From positions 4,092,001-4,156,000 of the forward strand of contig OZ245062.1 in NCBI GenBank assembly GCA_965224785.1: a stretch of 64,000 bases of DNA, read 5' to 3'. The notes beneath the pieces are model-generated. The model searched no databases. It saw only the letters and a list, made by a program, of their open reading frames with translations, and was not told where the DNA came from. This DNA comes from JALSNL01 sp036479585 (lineage in GTDB: Bacteria; Bacteroidota; Ignavibacteria; Ignavibacteriales; Melioribacteraceae). The translations under genes were made by a program, and so were the position numbers. This document shows, in pieces, positions 33,608 to 41,922 of the stretch (within the stretch, counting starts at the first letter, position 1; each line of letters begins with the position of its first letter).

Positions 33608-34222
33608 TCAACCTTCATCAAGAGATTTCCATAAATATAACATTGCATAAGAATTAAAAGGACTCCACTTCATCTTTTTTGATAACCTAATTACATTCTT
33701 ATCAGTTGGTAATTTTTTAAGGTTGTAATTTAACATAATTGATTTTTTAATTCCAAGATCGCCTGAAGCTAATACATTTTGTCTGCCTAAAGTAAATATT
33801 AGAAACATATCAACAGTCCAAGGACCAATGCCTTTAACTTTTGTTAACTCATTCAGAATTTCAGAATCAGATTTTTTACTAATTCCATTTAATGAAATAG
33901 TTCTATCCAAAATTTTGGATGAAAGATCTTTTATGTATTTAGATTTAGCTTCAGATAGCCCTAAGGAACGGAGAATATTTAGATTGGTTTTTGCAACCAG
34001 TTCTGGAGTTGGTTTATTTCTAAAATGATTTAAAAATCTTTTATTAATTGCTGCTGCAGATTTTACTGATAGTTGTTGTCCAACAATTGATGTTGTAAGA
34101 TGTTTAAAATAGTTTCTCTTACAAGTTAAGTTAATCTCACAAAAACTAGAAATAGTGTCCCACATTATTTTATCATGTCTCAAAAAATGCTTGACAGCAG
34201 AATTATATCCTATATTTTTCAT
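33608..34222 (-). CDS. DNA-3-methyladenine glycosylase II (AlkA-type HhH-GPD)
   Basis: A 204-residue helix-hairpin-helix glycosylase without an N-terminal AlkA domain, so it is of the short type. The hairpin VKGIGPWTVDMFLIFTLGR (about 128-146) contains the HhH glycines and is followed by the catalytic Asp in ASGDLGIKKS. SIVGQQLSVKSAAAIN is the other conserved block. Such enzymes excise 3- and 7-alkylated purines. It is the first gene of a likely operon with the ECF sigma and its anti-sigma. Only 33 bp separate its start from that of the divergent cNMP/GAF gene, so their promoters must overlap or extend into coding sequence. Confidence 0.9.
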   Translation of the reverse strand: MKNIGYNSAVKHFLRHDKIMWDTISSFCEINLTCKRNYFKHLTTSIVGQQLSVKSAAAINKRFLNHFRNKPTPELVAKTNLNILRSLGLSEAKSKYIKDLSSKILDRTISLNGISKKSDSEILNELTKVKGIGPWTVDMFLIFTLGRQNVLASGDLGIKKSIMLNYNLKKLPTDKNVIRLSKKMKWSPFNSYAMLYLWKSLDEG

Positions 34223-34255
34223 ATAAATGATTTAACAACTTAAGGTTAAAAGGAA

Positions 34256-36124
34256 ATGGATCAACAATCAATACTTGCTTTACAGAACAATAATTTAACT
34301 AATAATTCTGATTTTTCTAAATTGAACTTAGATGATATTAAAGGAAAACTTCATTCAGTAAATGGTGGAGACATTCTATATAAAGATGGTGATTCTGCGA
34401 ACTCTATATACTTAGTGGTTAACGGAGAAGTCAATCTAATTAAAAAAGACGAATCTGGAGAAACTAGTTCTGTTACTTATTGTAACAACGATTTTTTTGG
34501 TGCAAAAGAATTATTTGATAATGTTGATAGATACACAACAACAGTTTCCTTAATGGATTCTTATTTAATTGAACTTACAAAAGATGAAGTGGAGTTTTTA
34601 ATGGAACAAGATAAAGGAATTTCAGTTAATGTAAAATCTGGAATTAACAATTTTGGTGAAACAAAAAAGAATGATTCTAATATTGAAAAATATTCATTTT
34701 ACGAAGATGATGAAAATTACGATTCACTTGATGATCCATTTTCTGATAATGATATTGATAATATTTTAGATTCAATAGATGACCAAGAAAAAATGTTGCT
34801 AAATAAAATTAGCGATTTTGATAGTGAACAGCTAGTAAGATTTGATGAAGAAGAACTTCAAGATACAGAGGTTGATTTAGATAGTGTTAAAAAATTTACA
34901 GATGAAATAGATAATGTGGAAGACTCCGAACATACTAGTGCAACAGAAGAAAATTTCTTTATGACTTCTTCTCAATTTGATTTGGTAATAAAATCTTTAC
35001 AACTTTTAAATGCAAATGTTAAAGTTGATGATGTTCTAAAAAATATTGTTGATGTTGCCGTTGATCTTACCAATGCAGATAGAGGAACACTTTACATAGT
35101 TGAAAAAGAGAAAAAAGAACTTTGGTCAAAGGTAATAATTGCAGATGAGTTAGAAGAAATCAGATTAGAAATTGGTGAAGGTATTGCTGGATGGGTTGCT
35201 CAACATGGCGAGTTGCTTAATATTGATGATGTAAGAAATGATGACAGATTTCAATCTAGAGTTGATGATGCTACAGGTTATGACACAAAAAATATGTTGT
35301 GTTTCCCAATTAAAAATAAGAGGGAAGAGATAGTTGCAGTTATTCAATTACTAAATAATATTACTGGTAAATTTTCTTCCGAAGAAGAATTATTTTTAAA
35401 AGCAATTTCTCTAAATGTGGCTGCAGTATTAGAGAACTCATCTTTGGTAGAACAATTAGTATCTACGGAAAGGTCAGCATCGTTAGACAAGATGGGAAAT
35501 TTTCTTGGTTACGATATTAAAAAACCAATACAAACAAGTAAAAGATATGCCGAGCATCTTAGCAAAAAAGATTTACCAAGTGAAACAAAACAAATTGTTG
35601 ATATGCTTTTGGAACAACTAAACTTTGTTACTGATAAAGTAGAAACCACTTCCGAATATGCAGAAGGAACAATAATACTTAGAAAACAATCTGTTAGTTT
35701 GAATGATACATTACAAAAATACTCTACAGAAATAAAAAGCCTGTTGAACCAAAATAATTGCAAAGTTGAGCTTGAACTTGATAAAAATATAAGTGTAAAC
35801 ATTGACTCAAAAGAGTTTTACCAATGTTACTATAACATTATAAAAAACTCTTGTGAATCCTACAGAGATGGCGGTAACATTTTCGTTTCAACAAATATTG
35901 TAAACGATAAAGTTCATATTAGTATTGATGATAATGGTAGAGGAATTGAGCAAAAAGATATTAAAAAAGTGTTTGAGCCATTTTGGACAAAACACAAAAC
36001 TAAAAATTCGGGTCTTGGTCTTGCAATTAGCAAAAAGATAATTGAAGATCATAGTGGTGAAATTGAAATTATGAGTGAAAAAGATAGAGGAACAATAGTA
36101 ATAATTAAACTACCTATTCACTAA
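34256..36124 (+). CDS. cNMP-binding/GAF protein with histidine kinase-like C-terminus lacking the phospho-acceptor His
   Basis: A 622-residue soluble protein: cyclic-nucleotide-binding beta-roll (about 15-120; GGDILYKDGDSANSIYLVVNGEV), a very acidic linker (about 140-230), a GAF domain (about 240-395), then a kinase core (about 400-622) with N box NIIKNSCES (N531), G1 DDNGRG, EPFWT and G2 SGLGLAIS. In the dimerisation helix the position of the phospho-His is Y419: the text reads FLGYDIKKPI where the family has HDIxNPL. The codon is TAC, one base from CAC. The ATPase boxes are intact, so it may bind ATP, yet it cannot autophosphorylate in the standard way. AAGG precedes the ATG. It is nine bases upstream of miaA. 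Confidence 0.85.
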   Translation: MDQQSILALQNNNLTNNSDFSKLNLDDIKGKLHSVNGGDILYKDGDSANSIYLVVNGEVNLIKKDESGETSSVTYCNNDFFGAKELFDNVDRYTTTVSLMDSYLIELTKDEVEFLMEQDKGISVNVKSGINNFGETKKNDSNIEKYSFYEDDENYDSLDDPFSDNDIDNILDSIDDQEKMLLNKISDFDSEQLVRFDEEELQDTEVDLDSVKKFTDEIDNVEDSEHTSATEENFFMTSSQFDLVIKSLQLLNANVKVDDVLKNIVDVAVDLTNADRGTLYIVEKEKKELWSKVIIADELEEIRLEIGEGIAGWVAQHGELLNIDDVRNDDRFQSRVDDATGYDTKNMLCFPIKNKREEIVAVIQLLNNITGKFSSEEELFLKAISLNVAAVLENSSLVEQLVSTERSASLDKMGNFLGYDIKKPIQTSKRYAEHLSKKDLPSETKQIVDMLLEQLNFVTDKVETTSEYAEGTIILRKQSVSLNDTLQKYSTEIKSLLNQNNCKVELELDKNISVNIDSKEFYQCYYNIIKNSCESYRDGGNIFVSTNIVNDKVHISIDDNGRGIEQKDIKKVFEPFWTKHKTKNSGLGLAISKKIIEDHSGEIEIMSEKDRGTIVIIKLPIH

Positions 36125-36133
36125 ATTTGATAT

Positions 36134-37045
36134 GTGAAAATATCAAATAAACTAATTACAATACTTGGTCCAACTGCAGTTGGCAAAACTAAATTTGCTA
36201 CCCAACTAGCATATAAATTTAATGGCGAGATTATCTCAGCAGATTCTCGCCAAGTTTATATTGGGATGGATATTGGAACTGGCAAAGATCTTTCCGATTA
36301 TGAAATCAATAATCAAAAAATTCCTTATCATTTAATTGATGTTGTAAAACCTCACTGTGAATTTAATCTATATTTATTTCAACAACTTTTTCAAAATTCA
36401 TTTAAAAAAATAATTAGTAGAAATAAGTTAACATTTCTTGTCGGTGGTTCTGCACTATACTTAAATTCAATTCTTCAAAATTACTCATTAAACAAAATAG
36501 ATTTCAATAGTGAAAGAGCAGAACAATTAAAAATTTTTTCAGAAGATGAACTTAAAACTATTCTTTTAGGCTTAAAACAAAATCAGCATAACACAACGGA
36601 TTTGATTGACAAGGAAAGAATCATAAATGCTATCTTAATCGCAGAAAAAAATAATGAAAATAAAAAAGATAATATAGCGTTTAAGCCTTTGGTTATTGGT
36701 GTAACTGATGATAGAGAGATAGTAAAAGAAAGAATTAGAAAAAGATTAAAAGAGAGATTGACCAATGGAATGATTGAAGAAGTTCAAACATTGTTGGATG
36801 AAGAAATAACCCACAATAAACTTAGACTCTTTGGATTAGAGTATAAGTTTATTAGTATGTATTTAACCGGAGAACTAAACCGAAATGATATGCATCAAAA
36901 ACTTGCTAGTGCAATTATTAAGTTTTCAAAAAAACAAATGACTTGGTTTAGGAAAATGGAAAGAGAAGGGGTTAAAATCCATTGGCTTAAAAACAATGAG
37001 ATTGAAAAAGCAGAAATCCTAATTTCCGATTTCACTAACAACTAA
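36134..37045 (+). CDS. miaA: tRNA dimethylallyltransferase
   Basis: A 303-residue enzyme that attaches a dimethylallyl group to N6 of A37 in tRNAs reading UNN codons. The P-loop GPTAVGKT is at residues 12-19; SADSRQVYIGMDIGTGK, PYHLIDVVKP, FLVGGSALYLNS, and the C-terminal KKQMTWFRKM are family motifs. The start is GTG at 36134: the nearby ATG at 36132 is in another frame and runs into a stop at once. It directly follows the cNMP/GAF gene (9 bp), suggesting cotranscription, and is convergent with the pilin-like cluster. Confidence 0.96.
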   Translation: MKISNKLITILGPTAVGKTKFATQLAYKFNGEIISADSRQVYIGMDIGTGKDLSDYEINNQKIPYHLIDVVKPHCEFNLYLFQQLFQNSFKKIISRNKLTFLVGGSALYLNSILQNYSLNKIDFNSERAEQLKIFSEDELKTILLGLKQNQHNTTDLIDKERIINAILIAEKNNENKKDNIAFKPLVIGVTDDREIVKERIRKRLKERLTNGMIEEVQTLLDEEITHNKLRLFGLEYKFISMYLTGELNRNDMHQKLASAIIKFSKKQMTWFRKMEREGVKIHWLKNNEIEKAEILISDFTNN

Positions 37046-37083
37046 GTTTTCATTTTCCGTAAACTTAAATTCAAATTTTTCTT

Positions 37084-38340
37084 CTACTGAAACCAAGAAA
37101 CAACTTCATATTTAAGCTGCGGAAAATGAGGAGGAGCTTTGATTTTAAAGCGTTCATCATAAGTGTGAGCAAATTTATATCCATTCTTCGGAAGACCTGT
37201 TGACCAATCATATTCAGCTGTAACCCTAACATCATTGGCAATTAGTCCACCAAGTATTTTCCATGAATTAAGAATTCCATCATTAATTACTAAAGCATCG
37301 TCGGGCCCTATATTTCCATTCTTTGCAAACATTGATGCTTGTGTAATAATATCATTATGCTTTGTATCATTATTATATTGAAGTATAATTTTATCTTCTG
37401 CAACTAAGCCAAGCATATCCGTTGAGTTTGGATGTACGGTTGGATCTGTTTTATATTTTAAATCATCAGTTTGATAAATTTGACCGTAACCAGCTTTGCC
37501 TTTTTTACTTACAACCAATGTTGCTTGCCCTTTGACAGTACCTTTTACAAATAAATTACCTTTTTCAATAAAGAAAAGACCATTGGGTGCTAGAGTTTTT
37601 ATTGGCTCATCATAATATGAACTCCAAGTATTTAAGCCATCTTCAATTTTATACCTATACTTTATTTTTCCTGAATTTTGGAATTCCATTTCAACATCAA
37701 TTGCATTACCTGCTCCAGAAGTATCTTTGATAACTAAACCATTTAGTGAAGCGTATGATCTCATTCCCGAAGTATCAAACTCAACGGGTTTGTCAATTCC
37801 CTCAGAATATCCTTTGTGAAAATCTGGATTTTGTATTGGGCCAATTTTTTTTAACTCTCCATTCATTGTTGTTTTACCTGTAAAAACTGGATTTCCCCAA
37901 GTTATTAAATCTGCATTAACATGAAATGGTCCTCTAAAAGTATCTCCGGTAGCCGGAATAGCTAAATTCATATTTTCGTAAAAATTGCCATATTTAGAGT
38001 AATCTTCTCGTTTTAGTTTAACCGTAATTGTTTTTGAATATCCTCCATAGTTTGCGGTAGTAGTAACAATTTTTAATGATCCTGCAATAGCAACTGTTAC
38101 TTGATATTCTCCACCATCATAATCTGTTGTAGCATAACCAGCATTCCAACTATTATTTTTAAAAACTTCATGAGCAGCCATATTTGTAGCTGCTGTTGCA
38201 ATATTATTAACTTTAGTCTCGTAGTAATAGTTTGACATGTTATCTACAGCACTTGTTGTTACCCTATTATTACTTTGAACAAATACTAAAAATATCATAC
38301 TAAAACCAAGAACTAATAAAAGAGATGCCTTTCCTCCCAT
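37084..38340 (-). CDS. Large pilin-like surface protein C (PilX-like N-terminus)
   Basis: A 418-residue protein. Residues 1-22 (MGGKASLLLVLGFSMIFLVF) form a hydrophobic helix with almost no leader, followed by an amphipathic stretch (KVNNIATAATNMAAHEVF) like the tail of a pilin N-terminal helix, and a long beta-rich domain. It is a paralogue of the proteins at 45738-47066 and 44395-45702: the C-terminal part shares LGLVAE, a YDERFKIKAPPxFPxL-type ending and a tryptophan near the end. No GFTLxE prepilin site is present. I suspect a DUF4900/PilX-like group but could not search. Third gene of an A-B-C cluster, 9 bp after B. Function unknown; exported and membrane-anchored by its helix is the safest reading. 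Confidence 0.65.
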   Translation of the reverse strand: MGGKASLLLVLGFSMIFLVFVQSNNRVTTSAVDNMSNYYYETKVNNIATAATNMAAHEVFKNNSWNAGYATTDYDGGEYQVTVAIAGSLKIVTTTANYGGYSKTITVKLKREDYSKYGNFYENMNLAIPATGDTFRGPFHVNADLITWGNPVFTGKTTMNGELKKIGPIQNPDFHKGYSEGIDKPVEFDTSGMRSYASLNGLVIKDTSGAGNAIDVEMEFQNSGKIKYRYKIEDGLNTWSSYYDEPIKTLAPNGLFFIEKGNLFVKGTVKGQATLVVSKKGKAGYGQIYQTDDLKYKTDPTVHPNSTDMLGLVAEDKIILQYNNDTKHNDIITQASMFAKNGNIGPDDALVINDGILNSWKILGGLIANDVRVTAEYDWSTGLPKNGYKFAHTYDERFKIKAPPHFPQLKYEVVSWFQ

Positions 38341-38349
38341 TTTATACCT

Positions 38350-38994
38350 CTATCTATTTTTTAAATTCGGTGCAGCTATTTTTAATTGTTTCCAAACTGC
38401 ATTAGAAAATTTTTCTGAATCAGTCTTATCTTCATTTTCTGTATCATATCCATAAACATCTTCTATTTTAATATCTATCTGTATAGTAGCTATTTTTGAT
38501 GTTAGAACTGGAGCTGTTAATTGGTTACCAGTATTATCATAATACTTAAGATTAAATTCTGTAATACCTAAGTTAGAGCCATTAGGTGTTTCTGCACCTT
38601 CCACTCTATATAAAATTTTATCTCTAGGATTAGGTGTTCTATTTAATTCGCTTGTTCTTCCAGTAAAATAATGTAATGTATCTATAACTCCATCTCCAAA
38701 TGGAGCTGAACCCAGAACAACAAAATCTGTTAGAAAAGAAATACTAGTATCTGTTGCACTAATAATTGCTATAGTTGGATCTGGTAAATTTTCCCATTTA
38801 TTACAATACCCAATTTTACTAAAATCCTCATTTAATACATCCACTATAGAAACCAAGTTTTGCTGAACTATTAAATCTCCAGTGTACATAAAAGAATTTT
38901 CTACAGAAGAATCGTTAAGTCTAAACATAATTAAAAGAATCATCCCTCCAACAAGAGAAGAACCTAAAATATCTATTATTGTACTAAACCCCAT
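38350..38994 (-). CDS. Pilin-like protein B (PilW-like pattern)
   Basis: A 214-residue protein beginning MGFSTIIDILGSSLVGGMILL, a near-leaderless membrane helix. About residue 42 onward reads VQQNLVSIVDVLNEDFSKIGYCN, which resembles the LxxDLRxAGY signature after the N-terminal helix of PilW-type minor pilins. The MG|FSTIID start is reminiscent of a processed type IV pilin (F at +1, acidic residue at +6 rather than +5), but is not canonical. The rest is beta-rich, with a DKILYRVEG segment shared with the paralogue at 47076-47738. AAGGGG precedes the ATG. Middle gene of the A-B-C cluster, 15 bp after A. Confidence 0.65.
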   Translation of the reverse strand: MGFSTIIDILGSSLVGGMILLIMFRLNDSSVENSFMYTGDLIVQQNLVSIVDVLNEDFSKIGYCNKWENLPDPTIAIISATDTSISFLTDFVVLGSAPFGDGVIDTLHYFTGRTSELNRTPNPRDKILYRVEGAETPNGSNLGITEFNLKYYDNTGNQLTAPVLTSKIATIQIDIKIEDVYGYDTENEDKTDSEKFSNAVWKQLKIAAPNLKNR

Positions 38995-39009
38995 AAAATT
39001 ACCCCTTAG

Positions 39010-39519
39010 TTAGAAATACCAATAGCTTCGGATTGATGACATTTCTATTGTATCTTGTATTCCATGCATATCCATCATTCCATTACTTGTGACCCTCACT
39101 GTTATTTTTTTGTGCCATGTTCTTGATGTAGTTGTAAGTTCAGGACTCAAAGTATTAACATAAGCTACAGTGCACTCTATTTCATAATAATCAGCACCTG
39201 AAACAGAATCATAAATAGTTACTCCATTAAAATCATCCATATCGTCAAAATTAGGATATGTCTCACCACCATCTTTTTTTAGGTTTGCAGTTGTTGATAA
39301 ATTTAGTAGTAACTCAGCAGGTTTATCAATCGTATATTCATCAAATGCTTTACTTGTTGCTTCTTCAATAGTAGAGTTAGCAAGGGAAATGGCTAAAATG
39401 TCTAACTTACTTTCTATTATAACTTCAGAAGTATTTAAGTTACCATTGTTTACTCTTAAGATAACAATTGAAAGAAGCATAAGTGCTGCAATTGTTATCA
39501 TCATTTGTCCACTATTCAT
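39010..39519 (-). CDS. Pilin-like protein A (PilV-like pattern)
   Basis: A 169-residue protein starting MNSGQMMITIAALMLLSIVIL, a near-leaderless hydrophobic helix, followed by ILAISLANSTIEEATSKAFDE, like the ALxxANxxxEEA stretch that follows the helix in PilV-type minor pilins. It is a paralogue of the protein at 47779-48450: both have the QMM start, ...ANSxIxxAxSKxFDE and FDDxDDFN near residue 90. It ends without the serine tail of that paralogue. First gene of the A-B-C cluster; the upstream gap of about 450 bp should hold its promoter. Function unknown. Confidence 0.65.
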   Translation of the reverse strand: MNSGQMMITIAALMLLSIVILRVNNGNLNTSEVIIESKLDILAISLANSTIEEATSKAFDEYTIDKPAELLLNLSTTANLKKDGGETYPNFDDMDDFNGVTIYDSVSGADYYEIECTVAYVNTLSPELTTTSRTWHKKITVRVTSNGMMDMHGIQDTIEMSSIRSYWYF

Positions 39520-39975
39520 TTCATTTTCTTTTATTTAATGGTTATTTATCAGTTTCCCTTAGTTAATAGTCGGTAGATTAAAAGGAATGTTTAACAATTA
39601 AACACTCAGCTAGAACTCATTTTATCATAGAACACATGAAACAATTATTAGTGTACCGTACTGATTCAAAAAGCTTTAAATATTGTTAAAACATTTTAAA
39701 TTGACTTAGCAAACTATTGTAAATTGGGGTACTGTTGTTGCAAGTAAAATGCTTGTTTTATCTTAAAGCAACACCTAAATATTTGCCATTTTCTTGCCTA
39801 TTACTTTTAGAATAATTTATGTCAATAAATAATATTTATGATACTATTTGCCAAAGTATTTTATGATTTTGATGTTAAATCACTTTACGTGTTTAAATGT
39901 TTTATCAAAAACAATTATAAAATAGATGGACATTTCAATATTATTCCTAGTATTTAGAGGAGGAGTTAAAAGTTT
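39520..39975. other. Long AT-rich intergenic region between divergent units
   Basis: About 456 bp between the pilin-like A gene (minus) and the deacetylase unit (plus). It must contain both promoters. I see no gene, terminator or clear operator. GTACCGTAC at about 39652 is a partial palindrome. Near the right end GAGGAGGAG (39957-39965) is an unusually strong ribosome-binding sequence. Confidence 0.5.
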
Positions 39976-40035
39976 TTGTTTGAAAAAATAATGAGATTGA
40001 TAGGAGAAAACCTAATAGTGGAATTAATAAATTAA
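39976..40035 (+). CDS. Possible 19-codon ORF coupled to the deacetylase gene
   Basis: A TTG at 39976 (or the ATG at 39991) opens a short frame ending TAA at 40033-40035, directly abutting the ATG at 40036. GAGGAGGAG lies 10 bases before the TTG, the strongest ribosome site noticed in the window. The peptide would be about 19 residues, with no recognisable motif. It may be a translated leader that couples ribosomes to the next gene, or the remnant of a lost gene. Confidence 0.3.
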   Translation: MFEKIMRLIGENLIVELIN

Positions 40036-40881
40036 ATGAAAAGATTAATAATAAATGTAGATGATGTTGGCTTTTCAGATTCAATTAATGAAGCAGTAAA
40101 AAAGTGTTATTCGAAAAAGGTAATTTCGGGTGTTAGTATAATGTCTGGGGGAGATTTTTTTGAAGAAGCTGTGGATATGCTTAAAGATATAAATAAAACT
40201 GAAGTTGGTGTTCACTTAACTCTTACTGGTAAAACGCATCCTTGTGCGAACAGTAATGATACAAGTACAATCTTAACAAAAGAGGGAATGTTCTTTGAGG
40301 GTTATTTTGAATTTATGAAATATTATTTTCTCAATAAAATAAATATGGATGAAATTTATTTGGAATTCCGATCTCAAATATTAAAGATAAAAAATTCAGG
40401 ACTTGAAATCACTCATTTAGACAGCCATGAACATGTGCATCTGTTCCCTAAGGTTTTACACATAGTTTTAAAATTAGCTAAAGAGTTTAATATTCCGTTT
40501 GTAAGACTTCCGAATGAAAGATATATAACTTACACTTTAAAATTTACTCTCAAAGATGTGTTGCGTCATTTTGGTCTGAAGCTATTTAGTTTATATGCAA
40601 AAAAAATAATTGAAAATGGCGATGTAAAATCAAATAATATTTTTTGGGGTCATTTCCATTCAGGACGTGTGGATAAAGAAATATTATCTTTCTTCATTAA
40701 GAATGTTTTGCAAGGTGTAAATGAACTATGTATTCATCCAGCAATTAAATCAGAAAAACTAATTTTAAATTTCCCGTGGTTTAAAAAATCACATATTGAA
40801 TTAGAAGCATTATTGTCTGACGATTGGAAAGAAGAATGTTTGCAAAATAATATATCAATTGTTTCTCATAGTGAGATATAA
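40036..40881 (+). CDS. YdjC/ChbG-family carbohydrate deacetylase
   Basis: A 281-residue protein of the YdjC-like fold, metal-dependent deacetylases that remove N-acetyl groups from chito-oligosaccharides or lipid-linked sugars (ChbG, HpnK). The metal-binding residues are visible: DD in INVDDVGFS (residues 8-9), His in GVHLTLTGKTHP (about 59-70) and the two His in THLDSHEHVHLFP (about 129-141). C-terminal ELCIHPAI is also typical. It begins a plus-strand unit with a GT2 transferase and a GT-C-like membrane protein, which points to a lipid-linked or surface sugar rather than chitin catabolism. 105 bp separate it from the next gene. Confidence 0.9.
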   Translation: MKRLIINVDDVGFSDSINEAVKKCYSKKVISGVSIMSGGDFFEEAVDMLKDINKTEVGVHLTLTGKTHPCANSNDTSTILTKEGMFFEGYFEFMKYYFLNKINMDEIYLEFRSQILKIKNSGLEITHLDSHEHVHLFPKVLHIVLKLAKEFNIPFVRLPNERYITYTLKFTLKDVLRHFGLKLFSLYAKKIIENGDVKSNNIFWGHFHSGRVDKEILSFFIKNVLQGVNELCIHPAIKSEKLILNFPWFKKSHIELEALLSDDWKEECLQNNISIVSHSEI

Positions 40882-40985
40882 TTTTAAGTATATTTAGTTT
40901 TTGAATGTTCCATTTTCAAAATAGCATATCTATATTTATTTAATCAAAAGAAATATATTTTTAATATTAAAATCTTAGTAAAATC

Positions 40986-41918
40986 ATGTCTGATAAATTA
41001 CCTGTTATATCAATAGTATGTCCCTTCTTTAACGAAGAAGACGGTGTTAGTTTATTTTTAAAAGAAACTAGCAGAGTATTGAATGAGATTCAAAAACCAT
41101 TTGAAATTGTTGCTGTTAATGATGGCAGTGAAGATTCCACTCTAGAGAAATTATTTAATGCAAAAGAAGAATATCCTGAATTAAGAGTTATAAATTTGTC
41201 GCGTAATTTTGGTAAAGAAGCTGCATTAACTGCGGGTCTAGATTCTGCAAAAGGAGAAGTGATTATTCCTATTGATGCTGACTTACAAAACCCTCCAGAA
41301 CTTATAAAAGAATTTATAGTACAATGGCAAAAAGGATTTGATGTTGTTCTCGCAAAAAGAAATAATCGTGCTTCGGAAAATATTACTAAAAGAATACCTG
41401 CAAAATTATTTTATAAATTTCATAACACAATATCTAATACAAAAATCCCGGAAGATGTTGGTGACTTTAGGTTAATGACTAGAAAAGTAGTAAACTCTAT
41501 AAGAAAACTACCTGAAAATCAACGTTTCATGAAAGGCATATTTGCGTGGGTGGGTTTTAGAACCACAACTATAGAATACAATCATGTAAAAAGGGAAGCA
41601 GGTAAAACTAGTTTTCAAGGACGTAAATTATTGGATCTTGCAATAGATGATTTAACTAGCTTCAGTATTATTCCCCTTAGAATTTGGATATCTATTGGTA
41701 GCGTAATTGCTCTTATTTCTTTTTTCTATGGTAGTTTTATAATATTACGAACTTTGGTTTTAGGAATTGATTTACCTGGTTATGCATCAATGGTAACAAT
41801 GGTTTTATTTCTTGGCGGTATTCAGCTAATTAGTATTGGAGTGTTAGGAGAATATGTTGGTCGTATTTATAAAGAAGTAAAACAACGTCCATCTTATATT
41901 ATTGAAAACGAGTATTAA
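40986..41918 (+). CDS. Polyprenyl-phosphate glycosyltransferase (GT2, DPM1/GtrB-like)
   Basis: A 310-residue GT-A enzyme. The nucleotide-sugar domain has SIVCPFFNEEDGV, VNDGSEDST, LSRNFGKEAALTAGLDSAKG and the DxD in PIDADLQNPPELI, followed by GDFRLMTRKV. Two C-terminal membrane helices (about 235-255 and 265-290) are followed by EYVGRIYKEVKQRPSYI. Such enzymes move glucose, GlcNAc or aminoarabinose from a nucleotide to polyprenyl phosphate on the cytoplasmic face. The product would feed the GT-C-like protein encoded 5 bp downstream. Confidence 0.93.
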   Translation: MSDKLPVISIVCPFFNEEDGVSLFLKETSRVLNEIQKPFEIVAVNDGSEDSTLEKLFNAKEEYPELRVINLSRNFGKEAALTAGLDSAKGEVIIPIDADLQNPPELIKEFIVQWQKGFDVVLAKRNNRASENITKRIPAKLFYKFHNTISNTKIPEDVGDFRLMTRKVVNSIRKLPENQRFMKGIFAWVGFRTTTIEYNHVKREAGKTSFQGRKLLDLAIDDLTSFSIIPLRIWISIGSVIALISFFYGSFIILRTLVLGIDLPGYASMVTMVLFLGGIQLISIGVLGEYVGRIYKEVKQRPSYIIENEY

Positions 41919-41922
41919 GTAT

